From NCBI RefSeq assembly GCF_016889705.1, contig NZ_CP069526.1:3038001-3102000 (forward strand): a stretch of DNA of 64,000 nucleotides, in the 5' to 3' direction. This DNA comes from Amycolatopsis sp. FDAARGOS 1241 (GTDB taxonomy: Bacteria > Actinomycetota > Actinomycetes > Mycobacteriales > Pseudonocardiaceae). Shown one piece after another: positions 1 to 9,014 of this stretch. The notes beneath the pieces were generated by a model. It did no database searches, was not told where the DNA came from, and saw only the letters and a list, made by a program, of their open reading frames with translations. The position numbers and the translations under genes are program-made. Position 1 is the first letter of the stretch; every line of letters begins with the position of its first letter.

Positions 1-1021
1 GGGCGACGCCGGAGATGACCGACGGGCCGTCGGCGAAGCAGAGCAGAGCCGCGACCACCGGGGTCAGCTCGCCGACCTCGTGCAGGTCGAGCTCCACACC
101 CGGGATGCGCGGGCCGCCGGTCACGGCGAGGCCGTCGTCGTCCAGCCCGACGGTGGCACCGAGCGCGGGCAGGAGGCTGCGCAGCCAGTCGCCGGGCTGG
201 GTGGTGGTGCGCGGCCAGCCCGCGACGCGCACCGTGCCGCCCGCGGCCACCGCCGCGGCGACGAACGGCGCGGCCGTCGACAGATCCGGCTCCACCACGT
301 ACTCGGGGCAGGAGAGCTTCGACGGCGCGACGTGGAACTCCGCACCCTCACGCTCGACGGTCGCGCCGAAGCGGCGCAGCATGTCGAGCGTCATCGCGAT
401 GTGCGGCTCGCTCGGCGGTGCGTCGCCGACGAGGCGGACGGTCACGCCGCGGTCGAACGCGGGCCCGGCCAGCAGCAGGGCCGAGAGGAACTGGCTCGAC
501 GCCGACGAGTCGAGGTCCACCGCGCCGCCGCGCACGCCACCGGCGCCGTGGACGGTGAAGGGCGGGGCGCCGCGGCCGTCGTCGTCGATGCGCACGCCGA
601 GGCGGCGCAGCGCGGCCAGCAGCGGGCCGATCGGGCGGCGGCGGATGGCCTCGTCGCCGTCGAAGAGCACGGTGCCCTCACCCAGCGCGGCGAGCGCGGG
701 CGTGAAGCGCGCGACCGTGCCGGCGTTGCCGAGCACGACCTGGACCGGCTCGCCGTGGCTGCTGCCGGTCGAACCGAGCGGGTGCACGAGGAATCCGTCG
801 GCCGTCTGCTCGGACCGCCCGCCCAGCGACGCCAGCGCGCCGAGCATGAGGCGGGTGTCGCGGGAGTCGAGCGGCACGCGCACGCGCGTCGGCGCGCTCG
901 CGAGAGCGGCCAGCACGTAGGCGCGGTTCGTGATCGACTTCGAGCCCGGCACGCGCACTCGCGCGTCCAGTGCCGCGGCCGCGACCGGCGCGGCCCAGTG
1001 GTCATCGTGCGCTTCCGTCAC
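1..1021 (-). CDS. aroA: 3-phosphoshikimate 1-carboxyvinyltransferase (EPSP synthase), C-terminus outside the window
   Basis: This enzyme joins shikimate-3-phosphate and phosphoenolpyruvate to make EPSP, the sixth step of the shikimate pathway in the cytoplasm. The minus-strand reading frame opens with GTG at 1021 and shows the family signature VPGSKSITNRA about 25 residues in. The last residues read before the edge are FADGPSVISGVA, which in the family lie just before the HLRGHETDR segment. About 340 residues are visible, so some 85-90 C-terminal residues lie beyond position 1. It diverges from pyrG. A TAGGCT hexamer at 1034-1029 places the predicted transcription start at or next to the GTG, so the mRNA is probably leaderless. 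The identification is secure; the start is supported by the promoter spacing. Confidence 0.95.
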   Translation of the reverse strand, partial: MTEAHDDHWAAPVAAAALDARVRVPGSKSITNRAYVLAALASAPTRVRVPLDSRDTRLMLGALASLGGRSEQTADGFLVHPLGSTGSSHGEPVQVVLGNAGTVARFTPALAALGEGTVLFDGDEAIRRRPIGPLLAALRRLGVRIDDDGRGAPPFTVHGAGGVRGGAVDLDSSASSQFLSALLLAGPAFDRGVTVRLVGDAPPSEPHIAMTLDMLRRFGATVEREGAEFHVAPSKLSCPEYVVEPDLSTAAPFVAAAVAAGGTVRVAGWPRTTTQPGDWLRSLLPALGATVGLDDDGLAVTGGPRIPGVELDLHEVGELTPVVAALLCFADGPSVISGVA

Positions 1022-1116
1022 GCACCGAAGCCTAGCGTGGCGGTCCGCGTCATCGCGCCGCGCCGGGCACGGGCGCGAGCGCGCGGATCCGCGCGCGTGC
1101 GATATGCTGGCGGCCC
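1022..1116. promoter_or_regulatory. Divergent promoter pair for aroA and pyrG, both apparently leaderless
   Basis: The 95-base spacer carries a minus-strand TAGGCT (1034-1029) eight bases before the aroA GTG. It also carries a plus-strand TATGCT (1103-1108) nine bases before the pyrG GTG. Both fit the actinobacterial TANNNT -10 pattern, and neither start codon has a Shine-Dalgarno sequence. Transcription would therefore begin at or within a base or two of each start codon. This is inferred from spacing alone. Confidence 0.55.
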
Positions 1117-2813
<1,697 letters not shown>

Positions 2814-2817
<4 letters not shown>

Positions 2818-3446
2818 CCGAGCCCGGCAAGCACGAGTTCACGGTCGCCGGCTCGCGGGTCGTCCACATCGGACGCGTCGTCGGCCTGCGAGTCGACGAC
2901 GTGGTGATGCCCGGCGGCGAGACGGCCGCCCGCGAGGTCGTCGAGCACCTCGGCGCCGTCGCGATCCTCGCGCTCGACGCCGGTGACGCCATCACGCTCG
3001 TCCACCAGTACCGGCACCCGCTCGGGCACCGCCTGTGGGAGCTGCCTGCGGGCCTGATCGACAAGCCGGGGGAGGACCCCGTCGACGCCGCCAAGCGCGA
3101 ACTCGTGGAGGAGGTCGGGCTGGCGGCGCGCGAGTGGGCGACGCTCGTGGACGTCGCCGCGTCGCCCGGCTTCACCGACGAGGTCGTGCGCGTGTTCCTC
3201 GCGCGCGATCTGTCCGAAGTGGACCGCGACGTGCTCGGTGAGGAGGAAGCCGACCTCGTGGTGAAGAAGTTCTCGCTCGCCGACGCGGTCGAGATGGCGC
3301 TCGCGGGCGAACTGGTCAACGGCGCGACCGTGTCCGGTGTGCTGGCCGCCCACGCCGTGCTCACCGGGGCCGCGAAAACGCGCCCCGCCGACGCGCCGTG
3401 GCGCGACCGGCCGACCCGGTTCGCGCAGCGGCGCGCCCAGGGCTGA
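2814..3446 (+). CDS. NUDIX hydrolase, ADP-ribose pyrophosphatase type
   Basis: The protein (210 residues) most likely hydrolyses ADP-ribose to AMP and ribose 5-phosphate. The NUDIX box runs from [11 protein letters not shown] to [10 protein letters not shown] around residues 80-105. It has one extra residue between the first Gly and Glu, a spacing I recall from the mycobacterial homologue beside pyrG. The upstream WELPAG motif is typical of the ADP-ribose subfamily. The GTG start overlaps the pyrG stop by four bases (GTGA), so expression is probably coupled to CTP synthase. The family is certain; substrate preference is inferred from the motif set and gene order. Confidence 0.9.
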
Positions 3447-3460
3447 GCCCGTCGTCCGCG

Positions 3461-3496
3461 CCTGCCGCGCGTCGGCGGGCGCGGACGCGCGGCAGG
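3461..3496 (+). terminator. Strong GC hairpin after the NUDIX gene
   Basis: Two perfectly complementary 13-base arms (3461-3473 and 3484-3496, CCTGCCGCGCGTC and its complement) enclose a 10-base loop. No U-tract follows, so this would be a U-less actinobacterial-type terminator. Its right arm ends two bases before the xerD -10 box, so it also occupies the xerD core promoter region. Confidence 0.5.
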
Positions 3497-3498
3497 CC

Positions 3499-3504
3499 TA
3501 GAGT
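3499..3504 (+). promoter_or_regulatory. -10 box (TAGAGT) of a leaderless xerD promoter
   Basis: TAGAGT fits TANNNT and lies nine bases before the xerD GTG at 3513, so transcription would start at or next to the start codon. No Shine-Dalgarno sequence is visible. Confidence 0.45.
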
Positions 3505-3512
3505 GTGACCCC

Positions 3513-4448
3513 GTGACGGGCACGGGCAGGACCGCGGTGGTGGACGTGATCGCCGCGTACCTCGACCACCTCGTGGTGGAGCGCGGCACCGCCCGCAACA
3601 CCCTCGACAGCTACGCCCGCGATCTGCGCCGCTACGCCGCCCACCTCGAAGCGGCGGGTGTCACCGAGTTCCCGGCCGTGACGCCGGCGCACGTCACGTC
3701 GTTCGGCGCCGCGCTGCGCGAAGGAGACGAGGAGCACCGGCCGCTGGCGGCGTCGTCGGCCGCGCGGGCGCTGGTCGCCGTGCGCGGGCTGCACAAGTTC
3801 GCGCACGCCGACGGTCTCACGGAGCACGACCCCGCGCGCGAGGTCCGACCGCCGGCCGCGGCGAAGCGGCTGCCCAAGGCACTGCCGGTGACCGACGTGC
3901 TGAAGCTCCTGGAAACCCCGCCGCCCGACGGCGAGCGGCCCCTGCGCGACCGGGCGCTGCTCGAACTCCTCTACTCCACGGGCGCCCGCATCTCCGAAGC
4001 CGTCGGTCTCGACGTGGACGACGTGGACGACGCCGAGCGCACCGTGCTGCTCGACGGCAAGGGCGGCAAGCAGCGCCTCGTGCCCATCGGCCGGCCCGCC
4101 GTGGAGGCGCTGCACGCGTACCTCGTGCGCGCGCGCCCGGTGCTCGCCGCGCACGGCCGCGGCACCGCGGCGATGTTCCTCAACGCCCGCGGCAGCCGCC
4201 TGTCGCGCCAGAGCGCGTGGCAGGTGCTCAAGGACACCGCCGAACGGGCGGGCATCACGGCCGACGTCTCGCCCCACACCCTCCGCCACTCCTTCGCCAC
4301 CCACCTCCTCGAGGGCGGCGCGGACGTCCGCGTCGTCCAGGAGCTCCTCGGCCACGCCTCGGTGACGACGACCCAGGTGTACACGCTCGTCACGGTGAAC
4401 ACGCTGCGGGAGGTCTACGCCACCGCGCACCCGCGAGCCCTGGGCTGA
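3513..4448 (+). CDS. xerD: Tyrosine site-specific recombinase XerD
   Basis: XerD and XerC resolve chromosome dimers at dif near the terminus. The 311 residues are the usual length. The N-terminal SAM-like domain covers residues 10-95 and the catalytic domain the remainder. All catalytic residues are visible: Arg159 in STGARISE, Lys186 in GKGGKQR, His255 and Arg258 in HTLRHSF, His281 in LLGHAS, and the nucleophile Tyr290 in TTQVYT. It lies between the pyrG-NUDIX pair and parA-scpAB, the usual actinobacterial neighbourhood, and not beside an integrase cargo. It is therefore the housekeeping recombinase. The GTG start agrees with the -10 box nine bases upstream. Confidence 0.95.
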   Translation: MTGTGRTAVVDVIAAYLDHLVVERGTARNTLDSYARDLRRYAAHLEAAGVTEFPAVTPAHVTSFGAALREGDEEHRPLAASSAARALVAVRGLHKFAHADGLTEHDPAREVRPPAAAKRLPKALPVTDVLKLLETPPPDGERPLRDRALLELLYSTGARISEAVGLDVDDVDDAERTVLLDGKGGKQRLVPIGRPAVEALHAYLVRARPVLAAHGRGTAAMFLNARGSRLSRQSAWQVLKDTAERAGITADVSPHTLRHSFATHLLEGGADVRVVQELLGHASVTTTQVYTLVTVNTLREVYATAHPRALG

Positions 4449-4531
4449 ACGCCCGAATGCGTTCCCCCGGCCGTGGTGACTCGGCGAACCCCGCCCGGCG
4501 CGGCGCTTTGCCGGGGCTCGGACTCCGCGCA

Positions 4532-4562
4532 TAGGCTGCCGGGGACCTCGCCGAACAAGGAG
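4532..4562 (+). promoter_or_regulatory. parA-operon promoter (-10) and ribosome binding site
   Basis: A TAGGCT -10 box at 4532-4537 would start transcription near 4544, giving a leader of about 29 bases. An AAGGAG Shine-Dalgarno at 4557-4562 lies 10 bases before the ATG of the ParA gene. The operon parA-small gene-scpA-scpB-rluB has no further spacers, so this probably serves all five genes. Confidence 0.5.
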
Positions 4563-4572
4563 CTTTCCCGCT

Positions 4573-5589
4573 ATGTCGACACCGACACCGACACCGAACC
4601 AGCCGGAGCGTCCGGCCGCGTCCGCCGGGTCGGCCGCGGCGAGCCTCTCCCAGGCGACGATCGCCACGCCCGCGGACCACGACGGGGACGAGCCCTCCGG
4701 CGGCGCGCGGCTCAGCCGTGCCGAGAGGGCGCGGGCGCGGGCCAAGGAACGCGAGGAGAGCGGCATCGGGCCGACGGGCCGGCCGTTGCGCGAGATCCCG
4801 GAGCCGCCGCCGCTGGACCACCACGGTCCGGCCCAGGTGCTGGCGATGTGCAACCAGAAGGGCGGCGTCGGCAAGACCACGTCGACGATCAACCTGGGTG
4901 CGGCGCTCGCCGAGTGCGGGCGCCGGGTGCTGCTGGTCGACTTCGACCCGCAGGGTGCGCTGTCCGTGGGCCTGGGCATCCAGCCGCACGAGCTGGACCA
5001 GACGGTCTACAACGTGATCATGGAGCGGTCCGTCGGCATCGAGGACGTGCTGCGCAAAACCCGCGTCGACGGCGTTGACCTGCTGCCGAGCAACATCGAC
5101 CTGTCCGCGGCGGAGGTTCAGCTCGTCGCAGAGGTAGGGCGCGAACACACGTTGTTACGGGTCCTTCGTCCGGTGCTGAACGACTACGACTATGTTCTTG
5201 TCGACTGCCAGCCCTCGCTCGGCCTGTTGACGGTGAACGCATTGACCGCCGCGGACGGTGTGATCATCCCCCTGGAGTGCGAGTTCTTCAGTCTGCGAGG
5301 CGTCGCGCTCCTGATCGACACGATCGAGAAGGTGCAGGAACGCCTCAACCCCAAACTTGACATCACGGGGATTCTCGCCACGATGTACGACCCGAGAACC
5401 CTGCACTCGAAGGAGGTCATGGCTCGCGTGGTGGAGGCATTCGGCGACACCGTGTTCGACACGGTGATCAACCGCACCGTGCGGTTCCCCGAGACGACGG
5501 TCGCGGGTGAGCCGATCACGACCTGGGCCCCCAAATCCGCCGGCGCGGCAGCCTATCGCGCGCTGGCTCGCGAGGTGATCGCTCGGTGA
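4573..5589 (+). CDS. ParA/Soj-family ATPase of the scpAB operon
   Basis: This is a Walker-type ATPase of the chromosome and plasmid partition family (338 residues). A disordered, charged N-terminal tail of about 90 residues precedes the deviant Walker A motif KGGVGKTTS (from residue 96), then LLVDFDPQG and VLVDCQPSLG. It is not the ori-proximal parA, because no canonical parB lies beside it. It heads the scpA-scpB operon, as in mycobacteria. It probably acts on nucleoid-bound condensin or segregation factors, which is inference. The stop overlaps the next GTG (GTGA). The start is fixed by AAGGAG at 4557-4562. Confidence 0.92.
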   Translation: MSTPTPTPNQPERPAASAGSAAASLSQATIATPADHDGDEPSGGARLSRAERARARAKEREESGIGPTGRPLREIPEPPPLDHHGPAQVLAMCNQKGGVGKTTSTINLGAALAECGRRVLLVDFDPQGALSVGLGIQPHELDQTVYNVIMERSVGIEDVLRKTRVDGVDLLPSNIDLSAAEVQLVAEVGREHTLLRVLRPVLNDYDYVLVDCQPSLGLLTVNALTAADGVIIPLECEFFSLRGVALLIDTIEKVQERLNPKLDITGILATMYDPRTLHSKEVMARVVEAFGDTVFDTVINRTVRFPETTVAGEPITTWAPKSAGAAAYRALAREVIAR

Positions 5590-5987
5590 GCAGGCGCGCT
5601 TCCCTGCCCGGAGCGTCGGAGCTCTTCCGCCTCACCTCCAGCCCCACCAGCACGGCACTCGACCGTCCGGCGGCCCCCGCGCCGGCCGAGCCGCTCCCGA
5701 AGAAGCGCGCGGACGCCGACCAGCTGAGCCGCGCCGCGGCGCCCAGCGGGTCCGGCCGCACGAAGCACGACGCGAAGATCACCGTGTACGTCTCGGGCGA
5801 AGAACTCCTCGCGATGGAACAGACCCGGCTGAACCTGCGGGCGAAGCACGACCTCGTGGTCGACCGCGGCCGCCTGGTCCGCGAGGCCGTGGCCGTGCTG
5901 ATTGCCGACTTCGACCAGCGCGGCGACGACTCCGTGCTGGTCCAGCGATTGCGGGCGAACGAGGACGAAGGCGGAACCGAGGGCTGA
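5586..5987 (+). CDS. Small protein between ParA and ScpA, possible ribbon-helix-helix DNA-binding partner
   Basis: I do not recognise a named family for this 133-residue protein. The first 60 residues are low-complexity and basic, including PKKRADAD. The remainder, starting KITVYVSGEELLAMEQ and continuing through LVVDRGRLVREAVAVLIAD, reads as one beta-strand followed by two helices. That is the layout of ribbon-helix-helix DNA-binding proteins that partner small ParA ATPases. The gene is coupled to both neighbours: its GTG overlaps the parA stop and its TGA overlaps the scpA ATG. Translation in fixed ratio with ParA and condensin subunits suggests a DNA-binding adaptor. That role is inferred from context and predicted fold only. 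Confidence 0.8.
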   Translation: MSRRASLPGASELFRLTSSPTSTALDRPAAPAPAEPLPKKRADADQLSRAAAPSGSGRTKHDAKITVYVSGEELLAMEQTRLNLRAKHDLVVDRGRLVREAVAVLIADFDQRGDDSVLVQRLRANEDEGGTEG

Positions 5988-6913
5988 TGGACGGACCGGC
6001 ATCGGCCGACCAGCCGGAGCCGGAACCCACGGCCCCGGACCCCGAGGTGCCCGTCGAGCACGAAACGGTGCACGGCGGGACGATCCCCGAGGGCTACGCC
6101 GAAGAGCTGAGCACCTCGAAGTTCAAGGTGCGCCTGAAGAACTTCGAGGGTCCGTTCGACCTGCTGCTGCAACTCATCTCGCAGCACCAGCTCGACGTCA
6201 CCGAGGTCGCGCTGCACCAGGTCACCGACGACTTCATCGAGTACACCCGCGCGCTCGGCACGGACTGGAACCTCGACGAGACCACGGAGTTCCTGGTCAT
6301 CGCGGCGACCCTCCTCGACCTCAAGGCAGCCCGGCTGCTGCCCGCGGCCGAGGTCGAGAACGAGGACGACCTCGCGCTGCTCGAGGCCCGCGACCTGCTT
6401 TTCGCGCGGGTGCTGCAGTACCGCGCGTACAAGCAGGTGGCCGCCCTGTTCGGCGAGCTGGAGCAGGGCGCGCTGCGGCGCTACCCGCGGTCGGTGGCGC
6501 TCGAGGAGCGCTTCGTGGGCCTGCTGCCCGAGGTGATGCTGGGTGTCACGCCGCAGCGCTTCGCGGAGATCGCGGTGGCCGTGTTCCGGCCGAAGCCGCC
6601 GCCGACCGTGTCGATCGCGCACCTGCACATGGGCCGGGTGTCCGTGCGCGAGCACGCCGCCCTGCTGCGGGTGAAGCTCGCGGAATCGGGGCAGGCCACC
6701 TTCAAGGAGCTCGTCCTCGACTGCGAGCACACCGTGGAGATCGTCGCGCGCTTCCTGGCTTTGCTGGAGCTGTACCGCGAGTCGTCGGTGCAGTTCGACC
6801 AGGAGGAAGCGCTGGCCGAGCTGCACGTTCGCTGGACCGGCGGCAGCGTCGAAGAGGCCTCGGCCGCCGCGGCCCACGACCGCGCGGCGGCCGGAGAAGA
6901 GGAGTACGGGTGA
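5987..6913 (+). CDS. scpA: Segregation and condensation protein A (kleisin)
   Basis: ScpA is the kleisin that bridges the SMC heads and recruits ScpB in the bacterial condensin complex. The protein has 308 residues. The conserved N-terminal core FKVRLKNFEGPFDLLLQLI begins near residue 45, followed by the helical SMC-neck-binding region and a C-terminal winged helix. The ATG at 5987 overlaps the preceding stop (ATGA), and the scpB GTG overlaps its own stop (GTGA). The whole parA-scpB series is therefore translationally coupled. Confidence 0.95.
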   Translation: MDGPASADQPEPEPTAPDPEVPVEHETVHGGTIPEGYAEELSTSKFKVRLKNFEGPFDLLLQLISQHQLDVTEVALHQVTDDFIEYTRALGTDWNLDETTEFLVIAATLLDLKAARLLPAAEVENEDDLALLEARDLLFARVLQYRAYKQVAALFGELEQGALRRYPRSVALEERFVGLLPEVMLGVTPQRFAEIAVAVFRPKPPPTVSIAHLHMGRVSVREHAALLRVKLAESGQATFKELVLDCEHTVEIVARFLALLELYRESSVQFDQEEALAELHVRWTGGSVEEASAAAAHDRAAAGEEEYG

Positions 6914-8169
6914 GCACCGAAGACGACCACGCCGGCGTGGAGGCGATCGACCTCGACCGCGAGATGAACCCGGCCGCGCCGGCACCCGGGGCCGAGACCG
7001 AGTCGCAGGGCGAGGTTGCGGCTGCCGGGGCTCCGGACGTCGCCGAAGCGCCTGCGACGGCGGTCGGCGAAAACGAGCCGGCGAGCACCGAACCGGAGCC
7101 GGCTGACGGACCGAGCGCCGAGCAGCCCGAGAACTCAGCCGCCCCGGCCGCGAATGCCGAGGCGTCCGGGACTTCGGACGGCGAGCTCGCCGAAGCCGAG
7201 CGGCCTGAGGCAGACGGCGACGCAGCCGCGGACGAGGACCAGCCGGCGGATGCCGGGGCGACTGAGGCCGGGCAGCCGGAGACCGTAGCCGCCGGCGCTG
7301 CGGATGCCGAGCAACTGGAGCCGGCGACGGCCGAGGCAGAGCAGCTTCAGGAGCCGGACACCACGGCTGGCGGCGCCGAGCAGCCGGCGTCGCCGGACCC
7401 CGCGGACGCCGAGCAGTCGGAAGCCCCGGATGGTGAAGCCGCCGATGCCAAGCGGGCTGACGCGCCGGATGGCGCAGCCGCCGATGCCGAGCGGGCTGAC
7501 GTGCCAGAGGGCCAAGCCGCCGATGCCGGGCACCCGGAGCCGCCGGAATCTCCGGCGCCGCAGGAACCGGGCGACGACCCCCGGTCCGACCTCGTCGCGG
7601 CCGGGGACGTCAGCGATCTGCCCGACGTCACCTCCGACGAAGCTCTCGAAGCCGCCCTCGAGGCGCTGCTGCTCGTGGTCGATTCGCCCGCCAGTGAGGA
7701 GACGCTGGCGCAGACGGTGGAGCAACCGGTGGCGCGCGTCACCGTCGCGCTCCGGACCATGGCGCAGAAGTTCACCGAGCGGGCCAGCGGGATCGACCTG
7801 CGGCGCGTCGGGGAGGGGTGGCGGTTCTACACTAGGGACACGTACGCCCCGTTCGTGGAGAAGCTCCTGCTCGACGGCCAGCGGTCGAAGCTGACCCGGG
7901 CCGCGCTGGAGAGCCTCGCCGTGATCGCGTACCGGCAGCCGGTGACCCGGGCCAGGGTCGCCGCGGTGCGCGGGGTCAACGTCGACGGCGTGATCCGGAC
8001 CCTGCTGGCCCGTGGCCTCATCGAGGAGATGGGCACCGACCCGGAGACGACGGGCACGCTGTACGTGACGACCGAGCTGTTCCTGGAGCGACTGGGGCTG
8101 TCGTCGCTGAACGACCTGCCCCCGATCGCTCCGCTGCTACCCGAAGTGGACACCATCGATGACATCTAG
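6910..8169 (+). CDS. scpB: Segregation and condensation protein B with a long acidic N-terminal extension
   Basis: ScpB dimers bind ScpA and complete the SMC condensin complex. The protein has 419 residues, about twice the usual length. Its winged-helix core starts near residue 240 (DEALEAALEALLLVVDS) and includes LESLAVIAYRQPVTRARV and IRTLLARGLIEE. The first ~235 residues are Ala/Glu/Asp/Pro-rich and look disordered. They include three 13-residue repeat units of the type GAAADAERADVPE (bases 7432-7548, residues 175-213). The GTG start overlaps the scpA stop and the reading frame is open throughout, so the extension appears genuine. The last 11 bases overlap rluB. Confidence 0.93.
   Translation: MSTEDDHAGVEAIDLDREMNPAAPAPGAETESQGEVAAAGAPDVAEAPATAVGENEPASTEPEPADGPSAEQPENSAAPAANAEASGTSDGELAEAERPEADGDAAADEDQPADAGATEAGQPETVAAGAADAEQLEPATAEAEQLQEPDTTAGGAEQPASPDPADAEQSEAPDGEAADAKRADAPDGAAADAERADVPEGQAADAGHPEPPESPAPQEPGDDPRSDLVAAGDVSDLPDVTSDEALEAALEALLLVVDSPASEETLAQTVEQPVARVTVALRTMAQKFTERASGIDLRRVGEGWRFYTRDTYAPFVEKLLLDGQRSKLTRAALESLAVIAYRQPVTRARVAAVRGVNVDGVIRTLLARGLIEEMGTDPETTGTLYVTTELFLERLGLSSLNDLPPIAPLLPEVDTIDDI
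7432..7548 (+). repeat. Three degenerate 39-bp units inside scpB
   Basis: Units at 7432, 7471 and 7510 each encode 13 residues of the form G-x-A-A-D-A-x-R/H-x-x-x-P-D/E. They keep the frame and sit in the disordered acidic tail, so unit gain or loss would not disrupt the ScpB core. Confidence 0.7.
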
Positions 8170-8911
8170 CGAGCACCCCGACGGCGTCCGGCTGCAGAAG
8201 GTCCTGTCGCAAGCCGGCGTCGCGTCGCGGCGCGCGGCCGAGGACCTGATCGTGGCCGGCCGGGTGGAGGTGAACGGCGAGGTCGTCACCGAGCTCGGCC
8301 GGCGCGTCGACCCGCTCGAGTCGGTGATCCACGTCGACGGCACGCGGGTGAACCTCCGCGACGATCTCGTGTACCTCGCCTTCAACAAACCCAAGGGCGT
8401 CCACTCGACGATGTCGGACGACCGTGGCCGCCCCTGCGTGGGCGACTACCTGCGCGGCCGCTGGGAGGAGACGCCCGGCGTCGTGCACGTCGGCCGGCTC
8501 GACGAGAACACCGAGGGCCTGCTGCTGCTCACCAACGACGGCGACCTCGGCCACCGGCTCATGCACCCGTCCTACCGCGTGCTCAAGACCTACTTCGCCG
8601 AGGTCGAGGGCCTCGTGCCGCGCGGGCTCGGCAAGGAGCTGCGCGCCGGCTGGGAGCTGCCCGACGGCATCGTCAAGGTCGACCAGTTCCGCGTGAAGGA
8701 CATGCACTCCGGCAAGAGCATGATCGAACTCGTGATCCACGAGGGCCGCAAGCACATCGTGCGCCGCCTGATGGCCGCCACCGGGCACCCGGTGCGCAAG
8801 CTCGTGCGCACCGCGGTCGGCGACGTGCAGCTCGGCAACCAGCGCCCCGGCACGATCCGCCGTCTCAACCGCGGCGAGGTCGGCGCGCTGTACCGCAACG
8901 TCGAGCTCTGA
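8159..8911 (+). CDS. 23S rRNA pseudouridine synthase, RluB/RsuA family
   Basis: The enzyme isomerises a specific uridine in ribosomal RNA to pseudouridine. The 250 residues begin with an S4 RNA-binding domain (RLQKVLSQAGVASRRAAEDLI). The catalytic domain carries the signature GRLDENTEGLLLLTNDG, whose Asp is the catalytic residue, and ends with the family motif EGRKHIVRRLM. The ATG at 8159 overlaps scpB by 11 bases, as is common for this pair in actinobacteria. RluB (large subunit) is preferred over RsuA from the gene order, but the exact target cannot be read from sequence. Confidence 0.92.
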   Translation: MTSSEHPDGVRLQKVLSQAGVASRRAAEDLIVAGRVEVNGEVVTELGRRVDPLESVIHVDGTRVNLRDDLVYLAFNKPKGVHSTMSDDRGRPCVGDYLRGRWEETPGVVHVGRLDENTEGLLLLTNDGDLGHRLMHPSYRVLKTYFAEVEGLVPRGLGKELRAGWELPDGIVKVDQFRVKDMHSGKSMIELVIHEGRKHIVRRLMAATGHPVRKLVRTAVGDVQLGNQRPGTIRRLNRGEVGALYRNVEL

Positions 8912-9014
8912 TCCGTTCGGGGGGTTCGCGCTCCGGTCCCCACTTTCCGCCCTGGTGCCGTGCGTCCGCGTCCTCCTAGCTTGATCGACATCCCGATTGA
9001 GCTGGAGGACTGGA

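Noticed and set aside
3513..4448. Integrase of a mobile element
   Set aside because: Gene order and motifs fit housekeeping XerD, and no attachment repeats or cargo genes are nearby.
4573..5589. Plasmid partition ParA indicating integrated plasmid DNA
   Set aside because: It heads the scpAB operon in a conserved chromosomal block.
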